Assembly (NCBI GenBank): GCA_963702565.1
Contig: CAVPDE010000022.1
Coordinates: forward strand, 124,001 to 188,000
DNA length: 64,000 nt
Reading direction: 5' to 3'
Origin: CAVPDE01 sp963702565
GTDB lineage: Bacteria > Desulfobacterota > DSM-4660 > Desulfatiglandales > HGW-15
Position 1 is the stretch's first letter. Each line of letters opens with the position of its first letter. The notes under the pieces are model-generated. The model searched no databases. It saw only the letters and a list, made by a program, of their open reading frames with translations, and was not told the origin of the DNA. Position numbers and translations under genes: made by a program. Shown here piece by piece: positions 40,130 through 48,717 of the stretch.

Positions 40130-40919
40130 TTCCTGAAGGTCTCCTGTTGCGTTGGGCCTTTCGCATGGTCATCCCCTCGACCACAGAGGGCTTTGCCTTG
40201 CCCAGGCCGACGGTCAAGGGTTGCTGGATGGTCCTCAGCGTGTAGCGCAGGGGCACGCAAAGGCCGAGAAAAGAACCGAAAGGACAGCGCTCAGGGTGCC
40301 ACTGCTCTGAAACAAAGGTTCCCATTCGTTCAAGAAGAGGGGTACGAATGTGCGAACACCGCCACTGGACAGGGACCGACCCGTAGGCCTCGCGGATGTA
40401 GGACTTCAACTGCCAGAGATTAAAAAATGCAAAATGATCGAAAAAAGGCTTGTGAAGCAGGGACTGCACTTTGGTGTAGAGAAAATACCACGAAAGACTG
40501 TTGGTGACTCCGATGAAGACGCTGCGCTTGGCCACTCTTCCGGCTTCTTTCAGCGCAGACAGAGGATCCTCGAGGAACTCGAGGGTGTTGATGAAAAGAA
40601 CAAGGTCGAATTCATTGTCCTCGAAAGGAAGATCTTCCGCTCTTCCCGCTTTCAGAACAGCTCTATTTCCGAGCCTCTCGCTGGCTTTCCGGATCATGAA
40701 CGGTGAGGCATCGAGGCCGTAAAGGGTGAAAAGGGAAGGGTTGAACAAGGAGAGATGATTTCCCTCTCCGCATCCCACATCCAGGATCCTCTCCCCGGGC
40801 TGTGGTTCAAGAAGGACGGGAATGGACTCGGTCACCAGCGATTCCATAGCCCGGCCCTGCGGAGAATGGTACCAGGCCTCATAGAGCTTGGCGGATCTGG
40901 CGTCAAAGATAAGGCCCAT
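40107..40919 (-). CDS. SAM-dependent methyltransferase (class I)
   Basis: About 270 residues with the SAM-binding glycine loop RILDVGCGEGNHLSLF and the post-motif LFTLYGLDASPFMIRKA, then EDNEFDLVLFINTLEFLEDP. This is the UbiE/COQ5-like class; the acceptor molecule is unknown. I take the ATG of MGLIFDARSAKLYEAWYHSP (40919), since the upstream frame runs through a repeat block. The last about 40 residues are basic. The stop overlaps amrS start by about 23 nt, so the two are probably coupled. Confidence 0.88.
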   Translation of the reverse strand: MGLIFDARSAKLYEAWYHSPQGRAMESLVTESIPVLLEPQPGERILDVGCGEGNHLSLFNPSLFTLYGLDASPFMIRKASERLGNRAVLKAGRAEDLPFEDNEFDLVLFINTLEFLEDPLSALKEAGRVAKRSVFIGVTNSLSWYFLYTKVQSLLHKPFFDHFAFFNLWQLKSYIREAYGSVPVQWRCSHIRTPLLERMGTFVSEQWHPERCPFGSFLGLCVPLRYTLRTIQQPLTVGLGKAKPSVVEGMTMRKAQRNRRPSGNERSLPV

Positions 40920-40928
40920 AGCCCTAAC

Positions 40929-41086
40929 CAAATTCGAATTCCCAAATCCGAAATCCGAAACAATCTCAAAGCACAAATTCTCAAATGTTCGAAACAAAAC
41001 CTAGCTGCTGACCGTTTTTAGCATTTGAATTTGGATCATTTGGCATTGTTTCGAATTTCGAATTTCGTGCTTCGGATTTCGGATTT
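40929..41086. repeat. Large inverted repeat of degenerate AATCCGAAATC words
   Basis: Two arms of about 65 bp (40929-40995 and 41021-41086) made of words such as AAATTCGAA, AAATCCGAA and their complements pair along most of their length. This is the longest hairpin-capable repeat in the window and fills the gap between the methyltransferase and SprT-like genes. Confidence 0.75.
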
Positions 41087-41175
41087 AATGCTTCTCCGTA
41101 TGGTGTAGAGAATTTGCGGAGTGAGCCGGTAGTGAATCACCAATAAAAGAACAATATAGAATGCTGAAGGGGATG

Positions 41176-41880
41176 TCAACCTGACCGGGCTTGAGTCAGA
41201 AGCCAGGAGATGTTCTTCCGGATCCACTCCCTGGCCCGGGCGCTGTGGGGAAAGGCCTTTTCCTTGGCCTTGAATACCCGGTGGTGTGAGAGAAGCCGGC
41301 CGTTTGACCGCACCATCCCGAGCTCGTGATGGAGCATTTCGTGGTAAAGGACGTCTTCGATCACATAGGCAGGAACCGCCGGGCTGTCCAGCACCGGATG
41401 AATCCGTATGATCCTTTTGTCCGTGCGATAGCTCCCGAGACGTATGCTTCTGGGCCGACGCCCTCTTTTCCGCGTTCCCCAGGTGATGGCGCAACCGAGC
41501 CTGCCGCTGAAATGAACCTCGTTGAGCTTCTGAAAATAGGCTCTCAAGTCGACGTGCTTTCCCTTCGGACGAAGGCTAGAGCCTTTCGGCTTTTCAGGTA
41601 CCCGGGCAGGCCTGATCATCCTTTCGTGACTCTTGATGAAGGCTCTCAGGAGGTGTTTCTGCCGGACGCAAGGGCGTCTAATGAACGCGGCAAGGGCTCG
41701 CAACACATCTTCTGCCGCATCCAGAAACATCTGATGAAGCCGAACCGCGCAGGAGCCGTTTTTCCATCGCACCGTGATCATGGATCTCGTGTTATCCGTG
41801 AGGGTGAGAGACATAGGGATGTCGAGAAGTTCCCGGAGCCTTGACTCCATCAGGGGGCTGGGTTGTGAGGACCGACTCAT
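41176..41880 (-). CDS. SprT-like zinc metallopeptidase-domain protein
   Basis: A 234-residue protein whose C-terminal half has the SprT-like pattern: YFQKLNEVHFSGRLGCAITW (115-134) and the zinc site H180-E181-x2-H184 (EDVLYHEMLHHE) with a further histidine pair near 199-200. SprT/Spartan domains in eukaryotes remove DNA-protein crosslinks; bacterial versions are poorly known. The N-terminal 100 residues are helical and basic. It is divergent from the small zinc-finger gene. Confidence 0.85.
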   Translation of the reverse strand: MSRSSQPSPLMESRLRELLDIPMSLTLTDNTRSMITVRWKNGSCAVRLHQMFLDAAEDVLRALAAFIRRPCVRQKHLLRAFIKSHERMIRPARVPEKPKGSSLRPKGKHVDLRAYFQKLNEVHFSGRLGCAITWGTRKRGRRPRSIRLGSYRTDKRIIRIHPVLDSPAVPAYVIEDVLYHEMLHHELGMVRSNGRLLSHHRVFKAKEKAFPHSARAREWIRKNISWLLTQARSG

Positions 41881-41975
41881 TGCATTTTGTCTCGACTTTT
41901 GTTAGTTCTCTTCATAGTCGAAACCCCTGCGTCACTCAAGAGAAACCTGCGGTTTTCAAAAGAGGCCACCCTGAG

Positions 41976-42185
41976 ATGAACTGCCGGTTCCACAATGATC
42001 GGGAAGCTTACGTAAAGTGCCAGAAAATGGAAATCGGCTATTGCCGGGAATGCCTGGAGAACTGCGAGGCGTGCACGGATCCCTGCGGATACTGTAAATT
42101 CCGCACCCAGTGCATCATCTGGGAGCTTTGCAAGAAGAGCGAGAAGAAGGCGCAGCTGGAAAGAGAAACCAAAGGGGAAGCCTGA
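41976..42185 (+). CDS. Small B-box-like zinc-binding protein
   Basis: A 69-residue cysteine-rich protein starting MNCRFHNDREAYVKCQKMEI, then GYCRECLENCEACTDPCGYC, and a charged C-terminus. The C/H spacing resembles B-box-type zinc fingers that are common as N-terminal pieces of membrane proteins in Deltaproteobacteria. Here it is free-standing. The stop overlaps the next start by one base (TGATG), so it is co-translated with the HAD phosphatase; the joint role is unknown. Confidence 0.75.
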   Translation: MNCRFHNDREAYVKCQKMEIGYCRECLENCEACTDPCGYCKFRTQCIIWELCKKSEKKAQLERETKGEA

Positions 42186-42787
42186 TGGATGAAAAGAGAA
42201 TCAAGGGAGTCCTTTTTGATTTTGACGGGACCCTCACGCTCCCGGGCGCGCTCGATTTCCCGGCCATAAAAAGAGAGCTGGACTGCCCGCCCGACCTTCC
42301 GATCCTGGAGTATCTTGAAACAGTGCCGGCTGAGCTGAAACCTTCCCTGATGAAAATCCTGGAGTCAAAGGAAGAAAAGGCTGCTGAGGAGTCGCTTCCC
42401 AATGTCGGCGCCAAGGAGTGCCTCTTGGCCCTCAGGGACAAAGGCGTTCTTGTCGGAATTATCACCCGAAACAGCCTGCCGTCCGTAAGACTGGCTCTGG
42501 CGAGGTTTGAAACGGTGAAGCTCCATGATTTCTCAGCGGTCATCACACGAGACGACTCTCTCCCGAAACCCCACCCGGACGGCGTCCACAAGGCCTGCGA
42601 GCGGATGGGGCTGGCCGCTTCAGAGTTGATGATGGTGGGAGATTTTCGCTTTGACGTCATGGCGGGCAAGGCGGCCGGGGCCTGCACCGTCCTTCTCACC
42701 AACGGAAGGCCTTCGGTGATGGCGCCAGGAGACCCTGAGCCTGACTTCACGGTAGCCTGCCTGGAAGAAATCCTTCAGCTTGTGTGA
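42185..42787 (+). CDS. HAD-superfamily hydrolase (phosphatase-like)
   Basis: A 200-residue HAD protein: motif I GVLFDFDGTLT (nucleophile and acid aspartates), motif II T in VGIITRNSLPSV, motif III K in LPKPHPDGV, motif IV GDFRFDVMAGKAAGA. It looks like a phosphoglycolate phosphatase or pyrophosphatase PpaX-type enzyme with a small helical cap. Substrate not predictable. Its ATG overlaps the preceding zinc-finger stop. Confidence 0.92.
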   Translation: MDEKRIKGVLFDFDGTLTLPGALDFPAIKRELDCPPDLPILEYLETVPAELKPSLMKILESKEEKAAEESLPNVGAKECLLALRDKGVLVGIITRNSLPSVRLALARFETVKLHDFSAVITRDDSLPKPHPDGVHKACERMGLAASELMMVGDFRFDVMAGKAAGACTVLLTNGRPSVMAPGDPEPDFTVACLEEILQLV

Positions 42788-42895
42788 GACGACAACCGAC
42801 CGATGACCGCGGACTGCCGAAAAAGGACCGCTGACAGCCGACCACCGACGGCCGAAGCCTTTGAGCTGGGAGCTAAGAGCCAACAGCCAGCAGCT
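42786..42895. repeat. Degenerate GACCGCTGACAGCCGACC-type repeats
   Basis: Words such as CGACCGATGACCGCGGACTG and GAGCTGGGAGCTAAGAGCC recur with their complements, giving imperfect hairpins (for example GAGCTG ... CAGCTC). It lies between the HAD and mltD stop codons and is followed by the mltD hairpin. Confidence 0.6.
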
Positions 42896-42924
42896 CCATC
42901 CGGAAACCGAAGATTTCCGGATGG
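42896..42924 (-). terminator. Perfect 11-bp hairpin after the mltD-like gene
   Basis: CCATCCGGAAA and TTTCCGGATGG flank a 7-nt loop, 3 nt beyond the stop codon of the lytic transglycosylase gene. No T-run follows on the minus strand. Confidence 0.6.
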
Positions 42925-42927
42925 CCG

Positions 42928-44715
42928 CTAGTTCGCTTTCACGAGAACGGTCTGGCCGGGGAAGATCGTGGTGCGGGGAGTGAGATTGTTGATCTTCAGG
43001 AAGTCACCGAGCTCCATTTCGTGCTTCTTCGCGATCATGAAAGGGGTCTCGCCACCCTTCACCGTGTAGTTCTTGGTGGGCACGACAGCGCAAGCCGCCA
43101 CCTGGCTGGGAGGAATGAGGAGAACCTGTCCTATGTGAAGGTTCGTGCTCTTGAGCCGGTTGAGATTCTGAATCTCTTTGGCCGTGGTGTTGTTCCGGCT
43201 GGCGATCTGATAGATGGAATCCCCTTTCTTCACCACGTACTTCACCGGTTTGTCCTCTTTGGCCGCCACCGGGGCAGGGGCTTTGGTCCCCTTGGCCTGG
43301 ACGGTGCGGGTTTTGGCCGGCACCTTGATCCTCCAGCCTGCGGCCAGCTTCTCGTTCTTCTTGAAGTCATTGGCGTCCATAATCGCTTCCGGTGAGGTGC
43401 GATATTTCTTGCTGATGCTTGCAATGGTTTCCCCCTTGCGCACCTTGTGGACGATGTAGCCCGAAGAAGAAGCCACACCGGCAGGAGGGCAGTAGGCAGG
43501 AATCTCATTCACCTTGGCAAGCAGAAGCTGTCCTTTGCCTTCAGGGACTTTGAGAGGATAGGGACTGTCAGGCGTCATGTTCAGCCTCAGTTCCGCGTTC
43601 AACTCTTCAAGAAGGTCATTGTCGACCTGAAGGGCGTTTGCAAGGGTCTTGATCTGCACCTGCTTGTTGATCATGACTTCCTCCTCCTGGATTTCAGGAT
43701 CGAGCGGGGGAAGAGTCATGCCATGGGCTTTGGGGTCATTGACGATATGGAGAACCGCCAGGAGCCGAGGGACATACGCCGCGGTCTCCTGAGGCAGTTT
43801 GACATAGAGATCCCAGAAATTGTCCAGATAGTTGATCTTCTGTGTCTTGATTCGGTTCATCACGGCCCACTCGCCACAGTTGTAACCGGCCAGGGCCGTT
43901 GTCCAATCCCCGAACATCTGATGAAGTTCCTTGAGATAAGCAATCGCAGCGCCTGTTGATTTATCCGGGTCCATCCTTTCATCAATCCACTGATCTCTTT
44001 TCAGTCCGTAACGGTACCCTGTGGAGGCGATGAATTGCCACATGCCCAGAGCTCTTGCCCTCGACAGGGCCCTCACCTTGAATCCGCTCTCGATCAGGGG
44101 CAGCCACGTGAGTTCCTGGGGCATGCCGGCTTCCTTGAAGGCTCTGAGGATGGCAGGGCGGTATTTGCCGGAGCGGCGATAGGCGGCCATGAAGAAATCC
44201 CTCTCCGGACCCTTGAAGGACGCGAGTTCCCTGCGCACATGCTCATTCATGATCAGAGGAATGGAGTTGCGATCTCCTGGGGCTGCTGTAAAGCGGGAGG
44301 CGTTGATCTCGACAATCCGCTTGGAAATGGTGAACCGCAGATCTTGCTTTTGCTGGAGAAGGTTGGGATCGTCGTCTGTCTTGACATTCAGGATGAGGGA
44401 GTAAGCGGTATCGAGAGCATCCAACGCCGTGTCCATGTCTCCACGGTCCCAGTAGTCGCTTGCAGCCTGGGCATACTCGAGAGCGGAATCCAGCAAATCC
44501 TGGTTGGTCATGCCCTCGGATATCAGCGCCTCTTGTTTCGAGTCTTTATACGGTTGCTCTTTTTCCTTGGTTTCAGCGGGCAGGACGACCTTTGGGGGAA
44601 CCTTTTTCTCCGCGGCCCGATCTTCCTTTTCCTGGGGAGCCAAGGTGGTGCAAGCGGCAAGGAACACAAGAATCAAGGCCGGGAAGAGCCTTACAAAGCG
44701 GGGGATGGTGCTCAT
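42928..44715 (-). CDS. mltD: MltD-like lytic transglycosylase with three LysM domains
   Basis: About 595 residues: a lipoprotein signal (LFPALILVFLAAC), a helical N-terminal domain, a Slt-type catalytic domain with E in LPLIESGFKVRALSRARALG and AGYNCGEWAVM (about 205-330), then three LysM repeats (VRKGETIASISKKY, VKKGDSIYQIASRN, VKGGETPFMIAKKH) that bind peptidoglycan. It cleaves murein glycan strands in the periplasm. The ATG at 44715 follows GAGGG; the longer frame upstream has no ribosome site. MltD normally carries two or more LysM units. Confidence 0.93.
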   Translation of the reverse strand: MSTIPRFVRLFPALILVFLAACTTLAPQEKEDRAAEKKVPPKVVLPAETKEKEQPYKDSKQEALISEGMTNQDLLDSALEYAQAASDYWDRGDMDTALDALDTAYSLILNVKTDDDPNLLQQKQDLRFTISKRIVEINASRFTAAPGDRNSIPLIMNEHVRRELASFKGPERDFFMAAYRRSGKYRPAILRAFKEAGMPQELTWLPLIESGFKVRALSRARALGMWQFIASTGYRYGLKRDQWIDERMDPDKSTGAAIAYLKELHQMFGDWTTALAGYNCGEWAVMNRIKTQKINYLDNFWDLYVKLPQETAAYVPRLLAVLHIVNDPKAHGMTLPPLDPEIQEEEVMINKQVQIKTLANALQVDNDLLEELNAELRLNMTPDSPYPLKVPEGKGQLLLAKVNEIPAYCPPAGVASSSGYIVHKVRKGETIASISKKYRTSPEAIMDANDFKKNEKLAAGWRIKVPAKTRTVQAKGTKAPAPVAAKEDKPVKYVVKKGDSIYQIASRNNTTAKEIQNLNRLKSTNLHIGQVLLIPPSQVAACAVVPTKNYTVKGGETPFMIAKKHEMELGDFLKINNLTPRTTIFPGQTVLVKAN

Positions 44716-44837
44716 AGCATGCCCTCTTGAAGGATCAAGAAAAAAGGATTCAAAGGATTTCCCGGAAATATAGAGAAAGGAATTGCATTGGTCAATAAAA
44801 TAAGCTCCCGTGACCACCATAAAAGCATCCTCTGCCA

Positions 44838-44956
44838 TTCGACAGGCCCATGGTCCTGAGCGCAAGGTCGAAGCGCTGCATGGCCTTGAAAACTTGATTG
44901 TGCAAGGGGGAGAGAGTATAGTGGTTTCACGTGGGCGCTCCTTTGGTGGGAGCGCT
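44838..44956. repeat. Intergenic hairpin-forming repeats upstream of mltD-like and DnaJ genes
   Basis: At 44838-44886 words TTCGACAGG, CCATGG and GGTCGAAGC form a loose palindrome; at 44935-44955 GCGCTCC/GGAGCGC forms a 7-bp stem followed by TGAATATTTTTTG, which looks like a terminator on the plus strand although no plus-strand gene lies just upstream. Confidence 0.45.
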
Positions 44957-44985
44957 GAATATTTTTTGTCTTTTCATGGCGTTTT

Positions 44986-45711
44986 ATGACAGAGACAGGT
45001 CTCATTCCATCCAAAGTCACCCGCGGCAAGAAGCACTGCCTTGCCTGTGGAAGCAGCAGCATGAAAAGTGGGAGACGTTATTGTTCCCCCGGATGCCGGG
45101 ATCAGATGCTGTGGGTTCTCTCTCTGTCAAAAGGGCTTCTCGTCGCCTTCAACGCAAGGTATGCGGCTTTCTCTTTTGACCAGAACTTCGTTGTCCTGGA
45201 CGTCCTGCCCATCTGGTCCCAGGACATCTCCCGGTTTCTTTACAGAAGGCCGGGCGGGAAGAAACCTGCCGAAGACTTGAAACACCTGGTCCTGCAATCC
45301 GGAAGCGAGTGGTATCACCTCGTTCACAACAGAACTTCCAGAAGCGCGGCTTCCCTGGTCCTTCTCAAGAAAAACAACAAGAAAGAGCTCAATCCCAGGT
45401 CCATCAGACCGGACAAGAAACTAAAGCCCAGGCTCAGCCGGTTCGAGAGGGAATGCCTTAAGCTGCTCGAACTCCCGACTGAGGAGCTCTTTTCGGAAAG
45501 CAACGTGGCGAAGATACGATCGGCCTACAAAAGACTGGCCAAGGTCTATCATCCGGACCTGGGGGGAGACACCGAGAAATTCAAGAAATTGAACGCTGCC
45601 CACCAGCAAATGCTTTTGTGGGCGGAAAATCCCCACTTCACGCTCAGGAAAGCGCTTCTGGACTGCTGGTCCTACGACGGCGCGACCAACAAGTGGTCTC
45701 CGCCCCTGTGA
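44986..45711 (+). CDS. DnaJ-domain protein with N-terminal zinc ribbon
   Basis: A 241-residue protein: an N-terminal CLACGSSSMKSGRRYCSPGC zinc-ribbon-like turn, an unrecognised middle part and a C-terminal J domain (about 160-225) with the HPD motif in LAKVYHPDLGGDTEKFKKLN. J domains stimulate Hsp70; an Hsp70 gene lies 15 kb away. This is not classical DnaJ, which has the J domain first. Its stop abuts the GHMP kinase start region, so both are probably one unit. Confidence 0.85.
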   Translation: MTETGLIPSKVTRGKKHCLACGSSSMKSGRRYCSPGCRDQMLWVLSLSKGLLVAFNARYAAFSFDQNFVVLDVLPIWSQDISRFLYRRPGGKKPAEDLKHLVLQSGSEWYHLVHNRTSRSAASLVLLKKNNKKELNPRSIRPDKKLKPRLSRFERECLKLLELPTEELFSESNVAKIRSAYKRLAKVYHPDLGGDTEKFKKLNAAHQQMLLWAENPHFTLRKALLDCWSYDGATNKWSPPL

Positions 45712-45725
45712 AACCAAATCCGACC

Positions 45726-46784
45726 ATGTCCATTTTCTCCTCAGCCAGAAAGATACTCAAGAACCGCAGGGTAGAGGCTTCTGCTCCGTGCCGTGTGGAT
45801 TCCGGCGGAACCTGGGACATCCGGTCCATGGCTCTGCCCATGGAAGCCATCGAACCGGTCACGCTGAATATTGCTCTCAGTCTAAGGACCCGGGTGGAAC
45901 TCCTTCCCTTTGAAGAGGGCATGGTCAAGGTTTGTTCAGAGGGCTTCCCTGACACAGGAGCCCACGAGTTCAAAACCCTCCCGTTTGATTCGACCTTCGG
46001 CCTCTTCTACGCAGCGATCTCCTACTTTGGTTTTCATGGCCTTGAAGTCCGGATTGCCTCGGATTCCCCTTCCAAGGCTGCGCTCGGAGGCTCCAGCACG
46101 GCGCTCGTGGCTCTCATCAAGGCCCTCTCGAAACTCGCCGTTCTAACCGGCAAACCCCCACTGCCGCAAAAGGACATCCTTCATCTTGCCTACTATCTGG
46201 AGGATTCGACAAGCTCAGGCAAGTGCGGCATCCAGGACCAGGCTGCGGCCGTGTTCGGAGGGGTGAACCTGTGGCGATGGCATTTCGGCAACAGACAGGC
46301 GCCTTATGAGCGGACTCCACTTCTCGATCGCAAGAGGCAGCAGGACTTGTCTGAACATCTGCTTGTGGCCTTCAGCGGGAGGAGCCACGTGTCCGCCAGA
46401 ATCAACCAAGGGTGGCTTGAAGGGTTTCTCTCGGGCAAAACCAGGGCAGGATGGATTGAAGCGAACGGAATCGTGCGCCGCCTGGCTCAAGCCCTGATCG
46501 ATCGCAAGTGGGATCAGGCGGCAGGGCTCCTCCGCGAAGAGATGGCGGTTCGCAGGGACATCACACCGGATGCCCTGATCCCTGTGACGCGCAAGCTGAT
46601 TCAACAGGCGGAGCAGTCTGGATGCGGCGCGAGGTTCGCAGGAGCAGGTGCCGGCGGCTCTGTCTGGGCGCTTGGAGAAAAGAAGAGGATCGATGAGCTG
46701 AAAACCATCTGGAGATCCATTCTAGCGCCGATTCGCGGAGCAGGAATTCTTGATTGCGCCGTAGATCCGAGAGGGGTTCGTTAG
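45726..46784 (+). CDS. GHMP-family sugar kinase
   Basis: About 352 residues with the GHMP fold: SAPCRVDSGGTWDIRSMALP at the start, the ATP loop KAALGGSSTALVALIKAL, the Mg site SGKCGIQDQAAAVFGGVN, and the C-terminal CGARFAGAGAGGSVWALG. It resembles the kinase parts of L-fucokinase and of heptose-7-phosphate kinase HddA, so a sugar or sugar-phosphate is the likely substrate. The start may instead be a GTG at 45708 that overlaps the DnaJ-domain stop; neither has a good ribosome site. Confidence 0.88.
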   Translation: MSIFSSARKILKNRRVEASAPCRVDSGGTWDIRSMALPMEAIEPVTLNIALSLRTRVELLPFEEGMVKVCSEGFPDTGAHEFKTLPFDSTFGLFYAAISYFGFHGLEVRIASDSPSKAALGGSSTALVALIKALSKLAVLTGKPPLPQKDILHLAYYLEDSTSSGKCGIQDQAAAVFGGVNLWRWHFGNRQAPYERTPLLDRKRQQDLSEHLLVAFSGRSHVSARINQGWLEGFLSGKTRAGWIEANGIVRRLAQALIDRKWDQAAGLLREEMAVRRDITPDALIPVTRKLIQQAEQSGCGARFAGAGAGGSVWALGEKKRIDELKTIWRSILAPIRGAGILDCAVDPRGVR

Positions 46785-47008
46785 ATCAGAGACCATCGAC
46801 GGGCTGCCGCCGGACTGGCAGCGAGGGGCTACGTGCCTACATCCTGGAAGCTGACCGAAAAATGACCTTTGAAGAGCTTAAATGCTGCGCAATTTTGCTT
46901 CAGGAGGTGCGAAGACTAAGTTCAGTGAGAGGCTCAGGGATTGTCCCCTACGAGGTCTGAAGCCTCAACGTTCTTGAACGGGCTCTCTCGCCGAAGCTGT
47001 TGCATGAG
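46785..47008. other. Intergenic stretch before transposase remnants
   Basis: About 220 bp after the GHMP kinase with no credible open frame or hairpin. It probably includes the former flank of the decayed IS110-type element that begins at 47009 (minus strand). Confidence 0.5.
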
Positions 47009-47164
47009 CTATTGCACCTTCAGATACTCTGGATTAAAGGATTCTCCTCTCTTCATGAGAGTCCACGCGATCACCAGCATTTTGGCAGCCAGCTTCACTC
47101 TCATTTTGGTTCTTATCCCTCTTTCCCGTTCCCGGCCCTGGAGCATCTTAGCAAAGTAGGCCAT
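47009..47164 (-). pseudogene. C-terminal remnant of an IS110-family transposase
   Basis: The minus strand reads AYFAKMLQGRERERGIRTKM and on to VKLAAKMLVIAWTLMKRGE with an ordinary stop (about 51 codons). This is the usual C-terminal end of IS110/IS1111-type transposases (the LARKLAVIAWTLLKKG-type motif). The N-terminal catalytic part is gone, so the element is dead. Confidence 0.7.
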
Positions 47165-47257
47165 GAAGGAGCGATGCCGTGAGGGAGCGATGAGGTAAAA
47201 AGAAGAGGAGATTATATTATTACTTCACTGTTTGGATTGACATGATAGAAAGTTTCT

Positions 47258-47572
47258 ATGCCGCGAAAGAGCAGGATAGATGGTCCGGGGGCTCTGCATC
47301 ATGTTATCGGGCGTGGAATTGCTCGGCAGAAGATCTTTCTCAGTGACCGGGATCGGGACGATTTCCTTGACCGCCTGGGATCGATACTTAGCGGGAGCAA
47401 GACAACTTGCTATGCCTGGGCATTGATTCCCAATCACTTTCACCTTTTGGCGAGAACGGGTACAGCCTCTTTGTCTTCCATCATGCGGCGGCTTCTGACA
47501 GGGTACGCTGTCGGGTATGATCTGCGCCACCACCGCTGCGGCCACCTTTTCCAAAACCGCTATCTTCCCTAA
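47258..47572 (+). pseudogene. Truncated REP-associated tyrosine transposase (Y1/IS200-like, RAYT)
   Basis: The 104-residue frame starts MPRKSRIDGPGALHHVIGRG and has the nuclease histidine pair in ALIPNHFHLLARTG, but stops right after GHLFQNRYLP, where complete RAYT proteins go on for 100-200 residues (the catalytic tyrosine helix follows this point). RAYTs mobilise REP-type hairpins. The break lies at the border of the SDR gene, suggesting a later rearrangement. Confidence 0.8.
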
Positions 47573-47586
47573 CTTTCTGCCCCCCC

Positions 47587-48414
47587 TCAGGCTGCAGAGG
47601 GATCGATCTCTTCCGGTTGCCAGAGCATGCGTCCCTCCATCCCGCCCGCAACCACCAGCGTCTGCCCGGTGACGTGCCGCGCCAGTGTATCGGAGGACAA
47701 ATACACCACCGCATTGGCAATGTCGTCAGGCCGCGCAATCTGAGGCAGCGCCATGGTCGCGGTGACTTTGCGGACTGTTCCGGCGTTGCTGAGCTTCGCA
47801 GCGCTGCGTGGCACCACCGTCCATCCGGGGCACACGCAATTAATGCGTCCACCGCAATAATCCCGCGTGTGGGGCGCGAGGCGTGACAACTCGTTCTTCA
47901 AGGTCCGCGTGAGGCCGAACGCGATCGCCGCCTTTGCCGCAGCATAATCCGCATGGTTCGCTTCGCCGAACACGGCAGCCGTCGAGCCGATCAAAACGGC
48001 GTTGCCGCGCTTCTGTTTTTCCACCAGACGGAAAAATGCACGCAGACAGAGGAATGTCGAGGTCAGCACGCCGTCCATCGTCCCCCGCCACTGTTTCAGC
48101 CGAAGCCTATATAGCGGCACATCGCGAGTCTCCCACGATCCGGCATTCGCCACGAGGGTGTCCACGCGGCCGAATCGTCTCGACGCCAGGGCAAACAGAT
48201 TTTTCACCTGGGACTCTTTTGTCAGGTCCGCGCGCACCAACAAGGGTTCAGCCGCTGCCAATTCGCGCTGCAACTTCCGTGCGCTGGCCAGATTGCGGTG
48301 ATAATGCAGAACAAGCTTGGCGCCCTCACCTGCAAAAACCCGTGCGATGGCCGACCCGATGCCGCCGGATGCACCGGTGATGAGGATCACCTTGTCAGTC
48401 AGATTCGTGTTCAT
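47587..48414 (-). CDS. Short-chain dehydrogenase/reductase
   Basis: A 275-residue SDR: cofactor loop ILITGASGGIGSAIARVF near 11-28, DTLVANAGSWETR (NAG motif), S-x-Y-x3-K active site with S in VLIGSTAAVFGEAN and YAAAKAAIA (Y and K spaced 3). The segment LAPHTRDYCGGRINCVCPGW is typical of the FabG-like branch. It looks richer in G+C than its neighbours and is flanked by two transposase remnants, so recent transfer is plausible. The ATG lacks a ribosome site. Confidence 0.88.
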   Translation of the reverse strand: MNTNLTDKVILITGASGGIGSAIARVFAGEGAKLVLHYHRNLASARKLQRELAAAEPLLVRADLTKESQVKNLFALASRRFGRVDTLVANAGSWETRDVPLYRLRLKQWRGTMDGVLTSTFLCLRAFFRLVEKQKRGNAVLIGSTAAVFGEANHADYAAAKAAIAFGLTRTLKNELSRLAPHTRDYCGGRINCVCPGWTVVPRSAAKLSNAGTVRKVTATMALPQIARPDDIANAVVYLSSDTLARHVTGQTLVVAGGMEGRMLWQPEEIDPSAA

Positions 48415-48432
48415 GCCAGATCAAATCGGCTG

Positions 48433-48705
48433 CTAATGGCTGAGGGATTCGTAGACGGGGCCGTAGTTGCCGTCTTCAAAGACGGGCCGGAACTCGCAGA
48501 GCAGCGCGTTGGTGGCCTGTTCCACTAGAACCACATCGCGTTCACACACCTGGGTCATGTCCATGTCGTTGACCGCTCGCCGCAGTTGCTCGAACTGGGA
48601 AAGCAGCTTTTCGTTTTCAAAAGAAAACTGGATTCTCTTGTGAACATCGATGATCGTGCCGATGCACATTTCCACCCGCAGCCGGTATTTGTACCTTTGT
48701 TCCAT
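48433..48705 (-). CDS. Small conserved-looking protein of unknown function
   Basis: A 90-residue soluble protein (MEQRYKYRLRVEMCIGTIID and on to QLRRAVNDMDMTQVCERDVV) with mixed alpha/beta character, four cysteines not in a cluster pattern and no known family that I can see. It lies 12 nt after the zinc-ribbon receiver-like gene on the same strand and may be the last gene of the pilT-linked run. Function unknown. Confidence 0.55.
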   Translation of the reverse strand: MEQRYKYRLRVEMCIGTIIDVHKRIQFSFENEKLLSQFEQLRRAVNDMDMTQVCERDVVLVEQATNALLCEFRPVFEDGNYGPVYESLSH

Positions 48706-48717
48706 AAGCGAGCGGAC

